From Manihot esculenta (taxonomy: Eukaryota; Streptophyta; Magnoliopsida; Malpighiales; Euphorbiaceae): a stretch of 64,000 nucleotides of DNA. Below the pieces are notes generated by a model. That model saw only the letters and a program-made list of their open reading frames with translations, did not search any database and was not told the DNA's origin. The position numbers were made by a program, and so were the translations under genes. Numbering within the stretch: the first letter of the stretch is position 1; each line of letters starts with the position of its first letter. This document shows, piece after piece, positions 10,696 to 22,998 of the stretch. The stretch spans positions 14,432,419 through 14,496,418 of the forward strand of contig NC_035165.2 in the NCBI RefSeq assembly GCF_001659605.2, written 5' to 3'.

Positions 10696-12939
10696 GCGCA
10701 AGACCTCAGTGAGGTAGGTGACCGGCCTCCCCAAGTGCCCCCGGCACCACAAAACTGGCTAAGATGACGAAGCGACAGTAAGGCCACAGTGCCTGAATCT
10801 TGCACAAGACATCAGTGAGGTAGGTGACCGGGCTCTCCAAGTGCTCCCGGCACCACCAAACCGGCTGAGAAGATCAAACGATAGTAAGGTCACAATGCCT
10901 GAATCTTGCGCAAGACCTTAGTGAGGTAGGTGATCGGGCTCCCCAAGTGCCCCCGGCACCACAAAACCGGCTGAGATGATGAAGCGACAGTAAGGCCACA
11001 GTGTCTGAATCTTGCGCAAGACCTCAGTGAGGTAGGTGACCGGGCTCCCCAAGTGCCCCCGGCACCACCAAACCGGCTGAGAAGACGAAGCGACAGTAAG
11101 GCCACAGTGCCTGAATTTTGCGCAAGACCTCAGTGAGGTAGGTGATCGGGCTCCCCAAGTGCCCCCGGCACCACAAAACCGACTGAGATGACGAAGCGAC
11201 AGTAAGGCCACAATACATGAATCTTGCGCAAGACCTCAGTGAGGTAGATGACCGGGCTCCCCAAGAAACCGACTAAGATGACGAAGCGACAGTAAGGCCA
11301 CAGTGCATGAATCTTGCACAAGACCTCAGTGAGGTAGGTGACCGGGCTCCCCAAGTGCCCCCAACACCACAAAACCGGCTGAGAAGACGAAGCGACAGTA
11401 AGGCCACAGTGCCTGAATCTTGCGCAAGACCTCAGTGAGGTAGGTGACCGGACTCCCCAAGTGCCCCCGGCACCACAAAACCGGCTGAGATGACGAAGTG
11501 ACAGTAAGGCCACAATGCCTAAATCTTGCGCAAGACCTCAGTGAGGTAGGTGACCGAGCTCCCCAAGCGCCCCCGGCACCACAAAACCGGCTGAGATGAC
11601 GAAGCAATCTTGCGCAAGACCCCAGTGAGGTAGGGGACCGGGCTTCCCAAGCGCCCCCGACACCACAAAACCGGCTGAGATGACAAAGCGACAATAAGGC
11701 CACAGTGCCTGAATCTTGCGCAAGACCTCAGTGAGGTAGGTGACCGGACTCCCCAAGCGCCCCCAGCACCACAAAACCAGCTGAGATGACGAAGCGACAG
11801 TAAGTCCACAGTGCCTGAATCTTGCACAAGACCTCAGTGAGGTAAGTGACCGGGCTCCCCAAGTGCCCCCGGTACCACAAAACCGGCTGAGATGACGAAG
11901 TGACAGTAAGGCCACAGTGCCTGAATCTTGCACAAGACCTCAGTGAGGTAGGTAACCGGGATCCCCAAGTGCCCTTGGCACCACCAAACCGGCTGAGAAA
12001 ATCAAGCGACAGTAAGGCCACAGTGCCTGAATCTTGCGCAAGACCTCAGTGAGGTAGGTGACCGGGCTCCCCAAGTGCCCCCGGCACCAAACCGGCTGAG
12101 AAGATGAAGCGACAGTAAGGCCACAGTGCCTGAATCTTGCACAAGACCTCAGTGAGGTAGGTGACCGGGCTCCCCAAGTGCCCCCGGCACCACCAAACCG
12201 ACTGAGAAGACGAAGCGACAACAAGCCCACAGTGCCTGAATATTGCACAAGACCTCAGTGAGGTAGGTGACCGGGCTCCCCAAGTGCCCCCGGCACCACA
12301 AAACCGACTGAGATGATGAAGCGACAGTAAGGCCACAGTGCCTGAATCTTGTGCAAGACCTCAGTGAGGTAGGTGACCGGGCTCCCCAACCGCCCCCAGC
12401 ACCACAAAACCGGCTGAGATGACGAAGCGACAGTAAGGCCACAATGCCTGAATCTTGCACAAGACCTCAGTGAGGTAGGTGACCGGGCTCCCTAAGCGCC
12501 TCCGGCACCACAAAACCGGTTGAGATGACGAAGCGACAGTAAAGCCACAGTGCCTGAATCTTGCGCAAGACCTCAGTGAGGTAGGTGACCGGGCTCCCCA
12601 AGCGCCCTCGGCACCACCAAACCGGCTGAGATGACGAAGCGACAGTAAGGCCACAGTGCCTGAAGCTTGTGCAAGACCTCAGTGAGGTAGGTGACCGGGC
12701 TCCCCAAGTGCCCCCGGCATCACCAAACCGGCTGAGAAGATCAAGCGACAGAAAGACCACAGTGCCTGAATCTTGCGCAAGACCTCAGTGAGGTAGGTGA
12801 CCGGGCTCCCAAAGTGCCCTCGGCACCACCAAACCGGTTGAGAAGACGAAGCGACAGTAAGGTCATAGAGTCCGAATCTTGCGCAAGACCTCAGTGAGGC
12901 AGGTGACCGGGCTCCCCAAAGCGACCCCGGCACCACAAA
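10696..12939. repeat. 107 bp minisatellite inside the Tat element (about 21-22 copies)
   Basis: Head-to-tail copies of a 107 bp GC-rich unit lie between the end of integrase and the antisense gene. Each contains GACCTCAGTGAGGTAGGTGA and CCCCCGGCACCACAAAACCG. Most copies keep the period; shorter ones occur around 11258 (loss inside the CCCC-GGCACC part) and 11606. Because 107 is not a multiple of 3, the many minus-strand open frames across it are repeats read in rotating frames, not genes. Tandem repeats at this place are known in Tat/Ogre elements. Confidence 0.95.
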
Positions 12940-13570
12940 TGGTGAAAACCACAGAGGCCAAAAGTGTCCGACCTAAGACATGCAAATCTGAACTCGAAAA
13001 ACCAAGCAAGAAAGAGAACCGAGCTCAGGAAGCTCAAGGACCAACTTAATGTTACAAATTCCCTCTAGCCCAAGGAGCAAATCAAAAGCATGGACTGACG
13101 AGTAAAACCATAGCCTCGATCCCACTCAACGCAGGACGAAGAGCAAAGCATGGGAGTTAGGCTCGTCACATTAAAAGGTACATGATCTAACTTATTGTTA
13201 TTATGTAAAGGCTATACGCCCAAGCTTATATTAACGAAGTAATGAAAGAAAAATGAGGATGTCCTTGCAAGAATCATAAAAACTCGTGAGTTGGAAGTTT
13301 AGCCAACTGTTAAAAATTAAGCTCAGGGTGGAGACCTAATATGATTGAACCCTGCGGGAGATTAAGTAAATGTGTGGCTTAAAGGTTTTTATCTTCAAGG
13401 CAAATCCAGCTTGGAAAAGGCTCACAGATAGGAAAAATAGATTAAGTCTTTGATAGATTAAGCAACTCAGCTCAAATGGGAAAGACAAATAAGAACAAGA
13501 AGTAACTCAAACACAAAACACAGGCAAAAGACAGATTTTATTAAAGTAAAAGAAAAATTACAAATACTGT
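12940..13570. other. Non-coding spacer in the Tat element
   Basis: Unique, moderately GC-balanced sequence between the minisatellite and the 3' end of the antisense gene. I see no coding frame. It would hold the antisense gene's 3' UTR and the sense transcript's 3' region. Confidence 0.6.
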
Positions 13571-16474
13571 TCAATCCTCTGAGACTACTAGAGGAAAAAT
13601 TGTTCTTAAAGGACTTACATTCTTGGGAGCATCATTATTTACATCATTATGTACACTACTGCCTACAAAAGGCACAATTTCTCCTCCTTGGGGTCCAGCA
13701 TCGCTCTCCTCAGGCTCATCTTTCTCCCCCAGCTCGGCATCTTCTTTATGAGACCCAGTTGCAGTGTGAGGAACTCCTTTGGGCAAGGGTTTGTCGTCCT
13801 CCCCGTAAAGCATCTCCTCGCCATCGGAGTCTTCCTCAGCAGCTCGAAGTTCAGCTAGCGGGGTGGAAGGGGCATACCTGGCTTCCCTCAAGCCTCGATT
13901 GAAATCGGAGACGAACATGCGGAAGCCTTTGTGCCATATTGCATTATTCATCTCGTTAGAGGCTTTAAATTCCGCAAGTCGCTCCTCGCAGGCCTCAGCT
14001 ATCTTAACCTTCAACTCAGAAGAGTCCTTATAGCTTTGGAGACGAGCTTCACAGGCCTGTTCAATCTCCTTTTTTAGCTCTGTCGACTCCTTGTACTCCC
14101 TCAGCCGTTCCTCACACTCCAACTGGACTCTGTCCTCAGCGTGCTTGGCATCCTCGAGCAAGGCTGAACACCTTTTTTTAAGAGTCTCGAATTCCAGGCA
14201 GAGATGCTGGTTTTGAAGTCTAGATGCCTCTGCTGCCAGAGCCAGGTCTTTTTCATTATCAGCACGCTTGGTCAGTTCTTGCTCAAGGACCACAACCCGA
14301 GCTAGGGCTTCTTCTCTCTAAGCCCGCACGACATCAAAATTTGCCTTCAATGACTCGTGCTGGTGCCGGGCCTCATTCCTTTGGCTCACGGCCTCATCCC
14401 TCTCCTTTCGAGCTTCTTCTAAGGAGGACAACTGCTCTAAGGCCTCATCACGACGGACCTCCGCAGCAGCTGCCCTTTTATCAGCCCCCTCCAGAGCCTC
14501 CTTGGTATGGGCCAGCTCCTCCCGAAGGGTCTTCAAATGCTCCTGAGCTGCAGCAAGGTAACCCCGGGCATCGCTGGTCGAAGTCAGATTCTCTTCAAGG
14601 CGCACCTCCTCGATTCGACGGTCCACTGTGCTCCGAGTGGACTCGTCGCGGGCGTCCACCTTCATAAAGAGGCCCATCAGCTAGCATGGAAAGAAAAATA
14701 TTAGAATGACAGACAACAGAAGTCAAAAGAAAGAATCCAAAAGTAAGAAGAACAGCTCACCATCAGAAGCATCTCCCTAATTGTGTCTCCGAGCTCCTCC
14801 CGAGTCTGAGACCGGAATGCTACTTGCTCTCGTGTAGAACTCGCCAAAAGGCCAGTGAGAGCAAGCAGACGAGGATCCGAAGCTTCTGTGGTCCCGCCAA
14901 ACATCCGCTCCCGCAAGATCTCTACAACAACGCTCGCTGGAGATTGGTGAGTGATATCCTCCGCGTTCAAAATATCGTTGTCGGGGGCAGATAGTAGAGG
15001 CACCACAGAAGTTTTCTCCTTCTCAAGAGGAGGCAGAGCTGGAGCTAGTCTCTTGGAGGTCCGGTACTTCTTAGAAGCAGGAGTCGGGGCAGAAACTTTA
15101 GAAGGAGGAGAACGCTTGCTCCCGGCCCCCTTCACAACGCCCTCAGAGACGGCATCATTAACTGGCCCGGACTCCCCCTCCTCGGTAACGGGGGCGACCT
15201 CAACAGAAGCCTCCTGGACACTTTCACCAGCGAGGATAATCTCCATCCCCCCTTCAGGAACCCTCTCATCGGTTGTAGAGGTCTCGAGCCTCTCCTCGGA
15301 AACATCCCCAAAAGGCAAAGCAAAATCTGCCCTCACCAGTTCGGTGCCTTTAGCCGTCTTGGCAGTAACCTTTGGAGCCTTCTCTGTCCCCGCAATAGAG
15401 GTCCGTGGGGACCTGGGGGCTTGAGCAGATTAGGGAGCCGAACTTGACCCGCTACGGCGGGGAGGTCTAGAGGTCCTAACACCTCGGGAGCTTGGCCTAG
15501 AAGCTCGAGAAGGAACTTGAGCTGGAGCACCAGGCCGGCCAGCCGACCTGGAGGAAATGACTTCAGCCACCCTCTGGGTAGTCTCTCCCACCGATCGCCC
15601 AGCTCGGAGGGCATCTAGAGCAGCGTTCATGCTCTCCCGTGATAGAGTAAAGTTCTTAGGAGCTTTAATCTTCTCCATTTTTGATTGAGAAGCTGCAAAA
15701 ACATCACATCAACACAAGTTAAGCATCCCTCAAGAAAGGTTAAAAGAGGAGAAACAAAGCAATTAAACAAAATATTATACTCGCGTCCTTGATGTCCCGA
15801 AGATTGGACACAAACATACATTTTTCGACATCATATTTCCTTTCAACGGAAATCAGTCGAAGGTACCCGACCTGCTCAGTAAGGCTTAGCTGGGGCAGGT
15901 CATTGCAGCCTAAAGGGACATCCTCCCAGGAGAGATCCACCTCCAATGATAGCCCGGAGTCCTTCTTCAGCTCGACCACTGCGAACCCCTCCATCCAGCC
16001 TTTTATCGAGTCCTTGTGACCCGTAAAGATAGACAGCCCTCCGCGATGGGCAAAATAATAAAAACTTTGGCTTGCCCTGACTAGCCTAAAGAAAATGGCG
16101 AACAGACGCGCTGTGAGTGTGAACCCCCAGCTCAGGCAGATTGACTCAAAGGAACACATGAACAAAACCGAATTTGGGGTTAGCATCCGAGGGGTTATCT
16201 CGAAGTATCGGAAGACCTCGATGAAGAAGGGAGAGAAGGGAAAGCTTAAACCGTATTCCCTTTGTTTGGCAAAGAAGACCAAGCTGAGGTCCTTCTGCGG
16301 GTCGATTAAACTAGAGGGAGGAGGATCGGGAAGAACAATCCTCTCATTCTGGTAAGAAGCCCGAATGGGAAAAAGGGGAGTATCCAGGTATTCCCTAGAA
16401 AAGAAGTTTTTAAGGGTGGATGGAGTGATGCTAGACTCTAGGTTAAGGACATCAGGGAGCTTTGAGCCTTCCAT
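13571..16474 (-). pseudogene. Antisense three-exon gene of the Tat element (Transposase_28-like plus coiled coil)
   Basis: Reads against gag-pol. Exon 1 is 16474-15781 (ATG; MEGSKLPDVL), exon 2 is 15692-14761, exon 3 is 14680-13571. Introns have GT...AG ends (GTATAA...TTGCAG; GTGAGC...GCTAG), and codon phase carries correctly across both, giving a 912-codon frame including the terminal stop. Exon 1 resembles the 'putative gypsy type transposon' family often named Transposase_28 (FPFSPFFIEVFRYFEITP, LTPNSVLFMCSF, YYFAHRGGLSIF). Exon 2 is Ser/Pro/Arg-rich and low-complexity; exon 3 is Glu/Arg/Ala-rich and probably a long coiled coil. Two in-frame stops, TAA at 15430-15432 and TAG at 14318-14320, break it. 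Molecular function is unknown; the transposase name is historical. A decayed homologue lies in the 24505-30305 element. Confidence 0.8.
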
Positions 16475-16696
16475 GGAAGAATGAAGAGCGTACCTGGAAA
16501 GCAGTTAGAGCAGAAGGACGGAGCAAGCAAAACGCACAGAGAACAGAGGAGAGCAAAAGTTTTGAGAAGACTGAGAGAATTTGAAAATTTGAAACAGCAA
16601 TGACATGAAGAGGTGTTCTGAGGAAAACTGTCCTTGGGCGGCACGGTCATTATGATTCTTGATATTTACCCCCTCATCATTCGTACAATAACTGAT

Positions 16697-16715
16697 GAGA
16701 AGGTAAAGAGGCAAT
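16697..16715 (+). promoter_or_regulatory. Putative polypurine tract of the Tat element
   Basis: A purine-rich run (GAGAAGGTAAAGAGG) ends just before the TGATGACC start of the 3' LTR, the expected site for plus-strand priming. The second Tat-like element has GGGTAAAGGGG at the same place. Confidence 0.6.
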
Positions 16716-17206
16716 TGATGACCGCTGGATTTCACCACCCCGGTTTGAGGTCTGGCCCATGATCAAAGCCCCTCACTTGAAGGCCCTTAAGCCTCCCAAA
16801 TGAATCAGATTCAGCCCGCTTGGCCCTAAGACCGGACTCCCCCTAAAGCCTCTCAATCGGGCCGGCCCAGTCCTTTCGGCCCTAAGATCAGACCTCCCCT
16901 GGGCTTCAGTCCTAATCTCACCAACCGGCCCAGTCCGAAGGAAAAAATGTAGCCAACCCATTCGCTCAGTGGGTCCATCTGCATGCGTGCCAGGGAGGAA
17001 TTAAATGGCCGTTGTGCATGGAGCTGAGATATGATATTCTCGTACGTCCGTATCCGTATGGCAGAGACAGGTGGCCCAATGGCAGTGAGGCCGTTACACG
17101 TCACTGACAGATCAGGAAAAAGAATAAAAGGAGAGGAGCACCTTCCTCTCAGACCAAGTTCACTCAACCATTGTAAAACCCTATTTTTCTGGATTTCAGA
17201 TCATCA
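16716..17206 (+). repeat. 3' LTR of the Tat element
   Basis: 491 bp, aligned over its whole length with 2642-3132, ending GATCATCA and followed by the TSD CCTAG at 17207-17211. Confidence 0.92.
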
Positions 17207-17613
17207 CCTAGCAAATCAATAAATAGAATATCTTCCAGACAAAAAGGAAAAAATGACTAAACCATTTGTGAACTTTGAGAATCTTATAAACACTATTGGA
17301 CTTTTTATGCATGAATCTTGTAACGCTCTATTTTTTAATATTGCAACTAAATTATGTAAAATAAGTTATTTTCTAAGAAATATTTTCTATATTCAGTTTA
17401 TTTTCCGTAAAACAAATGGAGCCTAATTTCTATTAGTTTTGTGTTTCAGTACAAAGAACACGGATCATTACTAGATTACATTCTACCCTAAACCCAACTC
17501 TAGCTCTTGTTATTACTATGGAATAAGGTTTTGACAATATCATAAGTTGCAATTATAGCTTATTGACCTAGAAAAGTTGTAAGAAAATGACAGAAAAAAG
17601 ATCAGAATGAACC

Positions 17614-20600
17614 TCAAGACAATATCACTATGCCAAGGTACACGGCCCCACAAAGAAACAAGAATGATATTAAACCCCTGCAAGGTGAGTTCATAATAAG
17701 AATTGTACGACGAAAACTAAAAAATTGCAGATTTTTTTTTCTTTATCAAATAAAAGGGAGGAACTTCAAGAAGAAATCAAATATTTGAAACCATCTTTGT
17801 GATAAGATGCTCACCAAATGATGCCCCAGCCCATGCCATTGCATGGGCAAGGGCAAACTTCTGCAAATTTCTCAGCATCACTAGAATGAACTCTACGGGA
17901 TATCAGATCATCATAGATATCTAGACAATCAAAGATATATCAGCAAGCTCCATATTTCCAGAAAAAAAAATAAGCTGCCAACCAAATTTGATCTGTTGTT
18001 ATACATGCATACCATAAACTGAAAACAAGCTGTTCATTACACCTGCAATGATAAACAGTGATTACATTACTATAATCATCTTTGAAGAAATTAAAGTGAA
18101 CTTCGAGGGACAACATGAAGACAAAGATTACAGAATTGCATTTACCAATGAATAGAATAGTGTACTGAAGAATACGAACTTTTGTTGTTTCTTGCAGGAC
18201 CCAAACCACCCCAAGGAAAACAACAAACCCTGATGGCTCAACATGTAAATACCGTTAAGATAACCAGTGTATATTGCAACTTGCACATACCACAGCACCC
18301 AGATTTATTCAGGTTACTGAAAAACATACCAATACAAAGTCCTCGAAGAGTCCACTGTATAAACAATAGATATGATTAAACATCTATAAAACCAAGAACC
18401 TTATCTGACTTGCTCTCACAGCACAGAAAATAAATATTTAGAATCACTTTATTGTCTTTGATTGCTTTTTTTCTACCAGTGTATGTCCATCTGGGATTCT
18501 TGTGTCTGAGGAACTTGTGAATTCAATTTGCATAAAAACTAAATCTGACATAAATGTTTTCCATATGAATTCTAAATACATTTGGAAGTTAATAAAGCAT
18601 GAGATTCTAGATGCCTGAAACAACTTACATTTTTAGCCACCAACAGTACAACAAGTAGAGCAGCAACAAAACATCCTGCTGCAATTCTTGATGTAAGAAG
18701 ATTTGTGGATGCAAGTATTAAAACCATTCCCCAAAAGGAGGAACCGAGATCTGGAGTTGGAAAACAGGAGAATTAACTACCAAGAACCAACAATAGTTCA
18801 AGCATAAAGGACTGAATCAGAATCTAAATTTCTAAATCTTATATATGAAATTGCATATCTAGAGAAGCCATAATTGTACTACAGACTCTCCCACCATAAA
18901 AATAAAATGACGGTGATGAAGAAAGGAAAAAAGAAGTTACATCCAGCAGGCAAGATCAACCAGTATATGCCACCACGAGTTTGAGTGGTTCCACCTTCAT
19001 CTGCATGAACCTGAATTCCTTCCACCTGAAGTTGAGACACATCTGAACATGTATTAAATTGGATACAAGGTGTTTCAAAGTTAGATAATCACATAATCAT
19101 TTCAAAATTTAACTTCTGCTGAATGCACTGCTAGACTTGTCTCTACTGCAAGAGAGAGCTGTGAAATGAAGAACTTGATTCCAGATAAGTGAAGTGTATT
19201 TGATACATCAAACAATTTATAATCCTAAACATGGTCATAACAACATATGAAAAAAGTAGGTATAGAAATTAGCAAGGTCTACCAAAAATAGAAATTAGCA
19301 AGGTCTACCAAAAAGAGAAAGAAGATTGTCTCTCCTGTTCACTGCTCAGTGCGACCACATTATCAACTTTTCCTAGCAATGGAGCTAGTTGTAATGCCTA
19401 TTTGGCACTTGGGTTGAAACTGAATCTGCTTTTTTTAGTTTTTCTGAAACAGGCACAATTCTAGATACCACTACTAAATGCAATTTGAAATTGTGTTTCA
19501 GCTGTTTTGCACTTTCTATGTAAGCTTCTACTTAGCTTGAGATCAAAATTTGGTTGAAGATGTGCTTTTTAATTACTAAAAATTGGAAAGGACAGAAAAC
19601 ATTGAGCAAAAGATGCAGAAGAATGATAGAACAATATTCTGCAGGAAATATAATAAAGACTTTTAACGCAATTAAGATTCCATATGGTTTGAGATCAATC
19701 TGTCAAAGATACCATTTTTCCCCACCAAACTCCATTGCTAACAACTTCTAAGGGATCTTCCTTACACTTGGTGTGAAAAGTAATTCATGGCAGATGCCAT
19801 CCTTGTCACCCTGTTCCTACTCCCTGTTGTAAAGCCACCGAGTCATTACAAAATCTCTCACAAGTCTTCCACTTAACTAATTTAAGACTATACCAGGGAC
19901 TGAAGGCACTGCATTGCCTTACATGGTTGAGAACAAAAACCAAGCTATGCACAGATTACACGTCTGTTATCTAATTCATGAATGCTGATAATTTTTATGA
20001 GAGAGACTTGTTATTATCAGAAGAGCATTGATAAGAATGGCATTTCAAGAATATTTAGAAACAAGCATAGGTATAGATATACATCAACAACAAGAACTAC
20101 AAAATTTTGATAAAAAGTACAAGGAGATAGTAAAACAGCTTCTCACATGACCACATGTTAATTTACAAGCAATAGCATGGCTGGCCTCGTGAAGGAATAC
20201 CGTCACAAGCTTGAATGGTTTCAGAAGTACTGTTCTCCATAACTACAAAGATTAAAAAGATAACTTCATTTGTATTAATTATAGAATAATCCAGGAGAAT
20301 ATGAGAAAAATCTACTTCTCAGTGGAAGAAACTATAACCATATATTAAAATCATATCATTAAAGTCACTAATCTTTGAAGATTGAAGTTCTGGTTCAGAG
20401 ATTCAGCTTCCACTATCTTCATTGAAACAATTCAGTGGGGAAGGAAGAATAAACAGTGGAACTAGCAGAAACTGAATGCCTTAACAGAAACCCATTTGGA
20501 ATTTATTCAATAAATGCTACAGATTATAGAAGATTATTTCCAAACACATTGCAATCTAAGAAAGTGAAACTGTAGCAGAGATTTTAGATAAAAGGGGACC

Positions 20601-20768
20601 ACCCCACTTCGAAAAGACGATCATACCCAGATCAAAACTAACATTGCCACTCCACCATAAGTATGAAAAGGCAAAGATCTAACAGCATTCACTTTCACTT
20701 CCTCGCATCTAAATCAAATAGGTTTCGCTAGCTTATCAAAATGAAACCCAAGAAAAAAAGTAGGGAAG

Positions 20769-20817
<49 letters not shown>

Positions 20818-20918
20818 AGAGATACCGCAAGAATAACAACTGCGCAGACAGAGACAGTGACAAGAAACACTACTTGCTGATGGTTACAGCAATTCTTCAA
20901 CTCCCAATTTGGCCTCAT
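17614..20918 (-). CDS. Peptidase M50B-like membrane protein, complete, nine exons
   Basis: Exons: 20918-20826, 20242-20147, 19025-18941, 18750-18629, 18354-18330, 18229-18146, 18042-18013, 17920-17815, 17677-17614. All introns have GT...AG ends and phases match, giving 705 bp or 234 aa. The protein opens MRPNWELKNCCNHQQVVFLV, has a zinc-protease motif HEASH at residues 49-53 (V-F-L-H-E-A-S-H-A), the segment EGGTTQTRGGIYW (about 73-85), several hydrophobic spans, and CPCPCNG near 201. Order and length match the plant peptidase M50B-like family. The family is membrane-embedded with an HExxH metal site; its plant substrate is unknown to me. ATG 20918 is chosen for its family-like N-terminus. A GA microsatellite lies in intron 1 and a TA repeat about 80-100 bp upstream. 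Looks intact. Confidence 0.93.
20772..20822. repeat. (GA)n microsatellite in intron 1 of the M50B-like gene
   Basis: A perfect GA run to about 20807 followed by interrupted GA/GGGA units, ending just 3 bp from the exon 1 donor site (GTATCTCTCTC on the minus strand). Read on the gene strand it is a CT tract at the very start of the intron. Confidence 0.9.
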
Positions 20919-20994
20919 ATCTCTGTGCTCTGTCTAAAGTTCCGTTATCCCACAAAACCCAGAATCTTAACTTGATCTATTCTTGGTGCTGATG

Positions 20995-21021
20995 TATATA
21001 TACATATATATATATATATAT
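20995..21021 (-). promoter_or_regulatory. TA repeat, possible TATA region of the M50B-like gene
   Basis: An interrupted (TA)n run lies about 80-100 bp upstream of ATG 20918 on the minus strand, where a TATA element would be expected. It could equally be a plain microsatellite. Confidence 0.35.
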
Positions 21022-22990
21022 TTAAGTCCAGTTGTCCCCCTACATAGAAGGAGGAATGGAGTGGGACTTATTGACTGCTGGAGAATCTCATAAGCTAGAG
21101 TTAATTGTTTTGCTTTTCTCCTTCATTTGACTGTTTGTGAGCAGTGACCTCCAAGCTCCAAATCTAGTGGGAAATTTATTATGTTAATGATTCGCTGGAA
21201 TTAATCAAGTTAATTAAGAATATTTTGATGACAATTTATATTTTTGTAAAACAAATGGTTATTAGTAGTATTGTAAAATAAGATTAATTTTTTTTTAAAT
21301 AGAAATCAGAAAATTTTGAGAAATAAAATTTAAGATTTTTTAAATTTATTTAAATTCATGTGCCATCAAATCGAGTATTTGAGTGCTGTAAAATAAAATT
21401 AATTTAATGAAAAGTATATGAAATAGAAAAATAAAATGAAAGTAACTAGTTTGATATGTTTGGATATTTAGATTTAAAATTAAGAATTTGAATTTAGTTT
21501 TAATAAATTATGAATTTTAAATTAGACTAACTATTTATTATGATATTTTTCAAATTCATATTTAAATATAATTCTTTTAATGTTTAATATATATTAATTA
21601 AATAGAATATGTATTTTATCAAATATAAATCTGATATTTCAACTTCTCCTGTCTAAACACAAGTAAATAAATTTAAGATTATTTTTTTTAGTTAATTGAA
21701 TCCATTTATGTATATAATAGTTATTAGGGAAAATATTAAATTAAATAAAATAATAATTTTACTTACGAATAATTAAATTAGCAACCTTCGAATTTTTGTT
21801 GCTTCGCATATTCAACCCGATTTTCCTAAATCTAACTCGGATTCATTTTCATGACTCAAACTTATTTAAGTTTCAACTACAATTAAGAAAACAGACATTA
21901 ATATTGACAGTAAAATATTTATTATATTAAAAAAAATATCTATAAAAATTTTAAATTTTATATTTTTTACCATTATATTTTTAACTTTTTTTTAATAAAA
22001 ATACTCTATATTAATAATTTTTTTTATATAATTTTACACTCTACTTATATTTTTATTTAAAACACGCGTAAAAAATCAGTTCAGAATAGAAATCTATGCT
22101 TCCAGAATAACAAATAAAAATCCTAAATAGAATTATTTCATCTATTTGCATTTATATTACTTACCCTGAATTGGCTTGAAATTTTAATTATAAGATATAT
22201 ATTTTTTTTATTTTTACGTCTATCCTTATGTTTAAATATTATTTTAATTAAAGTATTTTTTTATTTATTAAGAGATTTTTTATACAAAAAAATAAATGAA
22301 GAGTATAATTATAAAAATATTGTTAGTATAAAATATTTTTATAAAAAAATTAAGAGTATAATTATAAAAAAATATATAAGTTGAGATTTTTTTGGATATT
22401 AACTCTTATATTAATCAAATAAATAGCCATTTTTTCCTTTAGTTCATTTATATTTGGAACATATATTAAAAGCCTAATCCTCTAAAAAATCTAAACCTTT
22501 GTTTCTTTTTATAATCAAATTCAGAACTTTCAATTTTAATATAACAATCCGACTTTTCAAAATGTTAAGAAATTGAATCTAAAACTAAGTGAAATGTGCC
22601 CCATCCACTTAATAGTCTTTTTAGTATAAATGAGTGTCAAGTAATACTTAATCTTCAATTAAATTGAAAAATTACTTCCTTAATTAATTAAAATATCTCT
22701 ATATTTATTAATTAGATAATTATCTAGTACATTCTCAAATATAATTTTATACTTTAATTTATAACAAAAGAGTCTTATAATTAGTAAAGTGAAGTTTTTT
22801 CATTAATATATTATAATTTAATAATATTTATAAATAAATACTTTTGCCGCTTTGAAAATAAAAAAATTATTATCTTCAGACAGCCCAAGCTTTGCAACGT
22901 CAAGCTCAATGTTCTGTAACTTCTCATATGCTTCATTCATTTTCATTTTCATATAGTGAGTGTTGTTTTGAGGATCCTTTACTAGCGTAT
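21022..22990. other. AT-rich intergenic spacer
   Basis: Upstream of the M50B-like gene. Very AT-rich with homopolymer runs. I see no supported coding frame, RNA gene or clear transposon. Confidence 0.65.
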
Positions 22991-22998
22991 GCAGCAAT

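Larger units (their letters stand above)
2642..17206 (+). mobile_element. Ty3/gypsy Tat-lineage LTR retrotransposon, full-length but degenerate
   Basis: A 14,565 bp element bounded by two 491 bp LTRs that begin TGATGACC and end GATCATCA, with a 5 bp target duplication CCTAG at 2637-2641 and 17207-17211. In order it carries a primer-binding site, gag, protease, reverse transcriptase, RNase H, a second archaeal-like RNase H, integrase, a minisatellite, a spliced gene on the opposite strand and a purine-rich tract. The dual RNase H, the gag knuckle of type YCxxHxxxGHxxxxC and the antisense gene place it in the Tat lineage. The LTR copies differ at a few tens of positions by eye, so the insertion is not recent. 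Sense frames are broken by several stops and shifts, so it is not autonomous now. Confidence 0.93.
2581..17423. mobile_element. Tourist-like (PIF/Harbinger-type) MITE, split by a Tat retroelement
   Basis: The two ends are 2581-2641 and 17212-17423. The left end starts GGCTCCATTTGTTT and the right end is its exact inverted copy (14 bp, ending at 17423). Both are flanked by TAA (2578-2580 and 17424-17426), the 3 bp TWA target duplication typical of PIF/Harbinger/Tourist elements. Removing the nested retroelement and one TSD copy leaves about 273 bp with no coding capacity, a normal MITE size. Its right end lies about 190 bp past the stop codon of the minus-strand M50B-like gene, so it may lie in or next to that gene's 3' UTR. 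Superfamily assignment rests on TIR and TSD only. Confidence 0.75.

Noticed and set aside
10548..12936. A ladder of minus-strand open frames of about 70-130 codons with recurring peptides
   Set aside because: They are the 107 bp minisatellite read in rotating frames. The repeat period is not a multiple of 3 and there is no start, splice or domain evidence.
10696..12939. A regularly repeated sequence that might suggest a CRISPR-like array
   Set aside because: Units are contiguous 107 bp copies with no unique spacers, in a plant retroelement.
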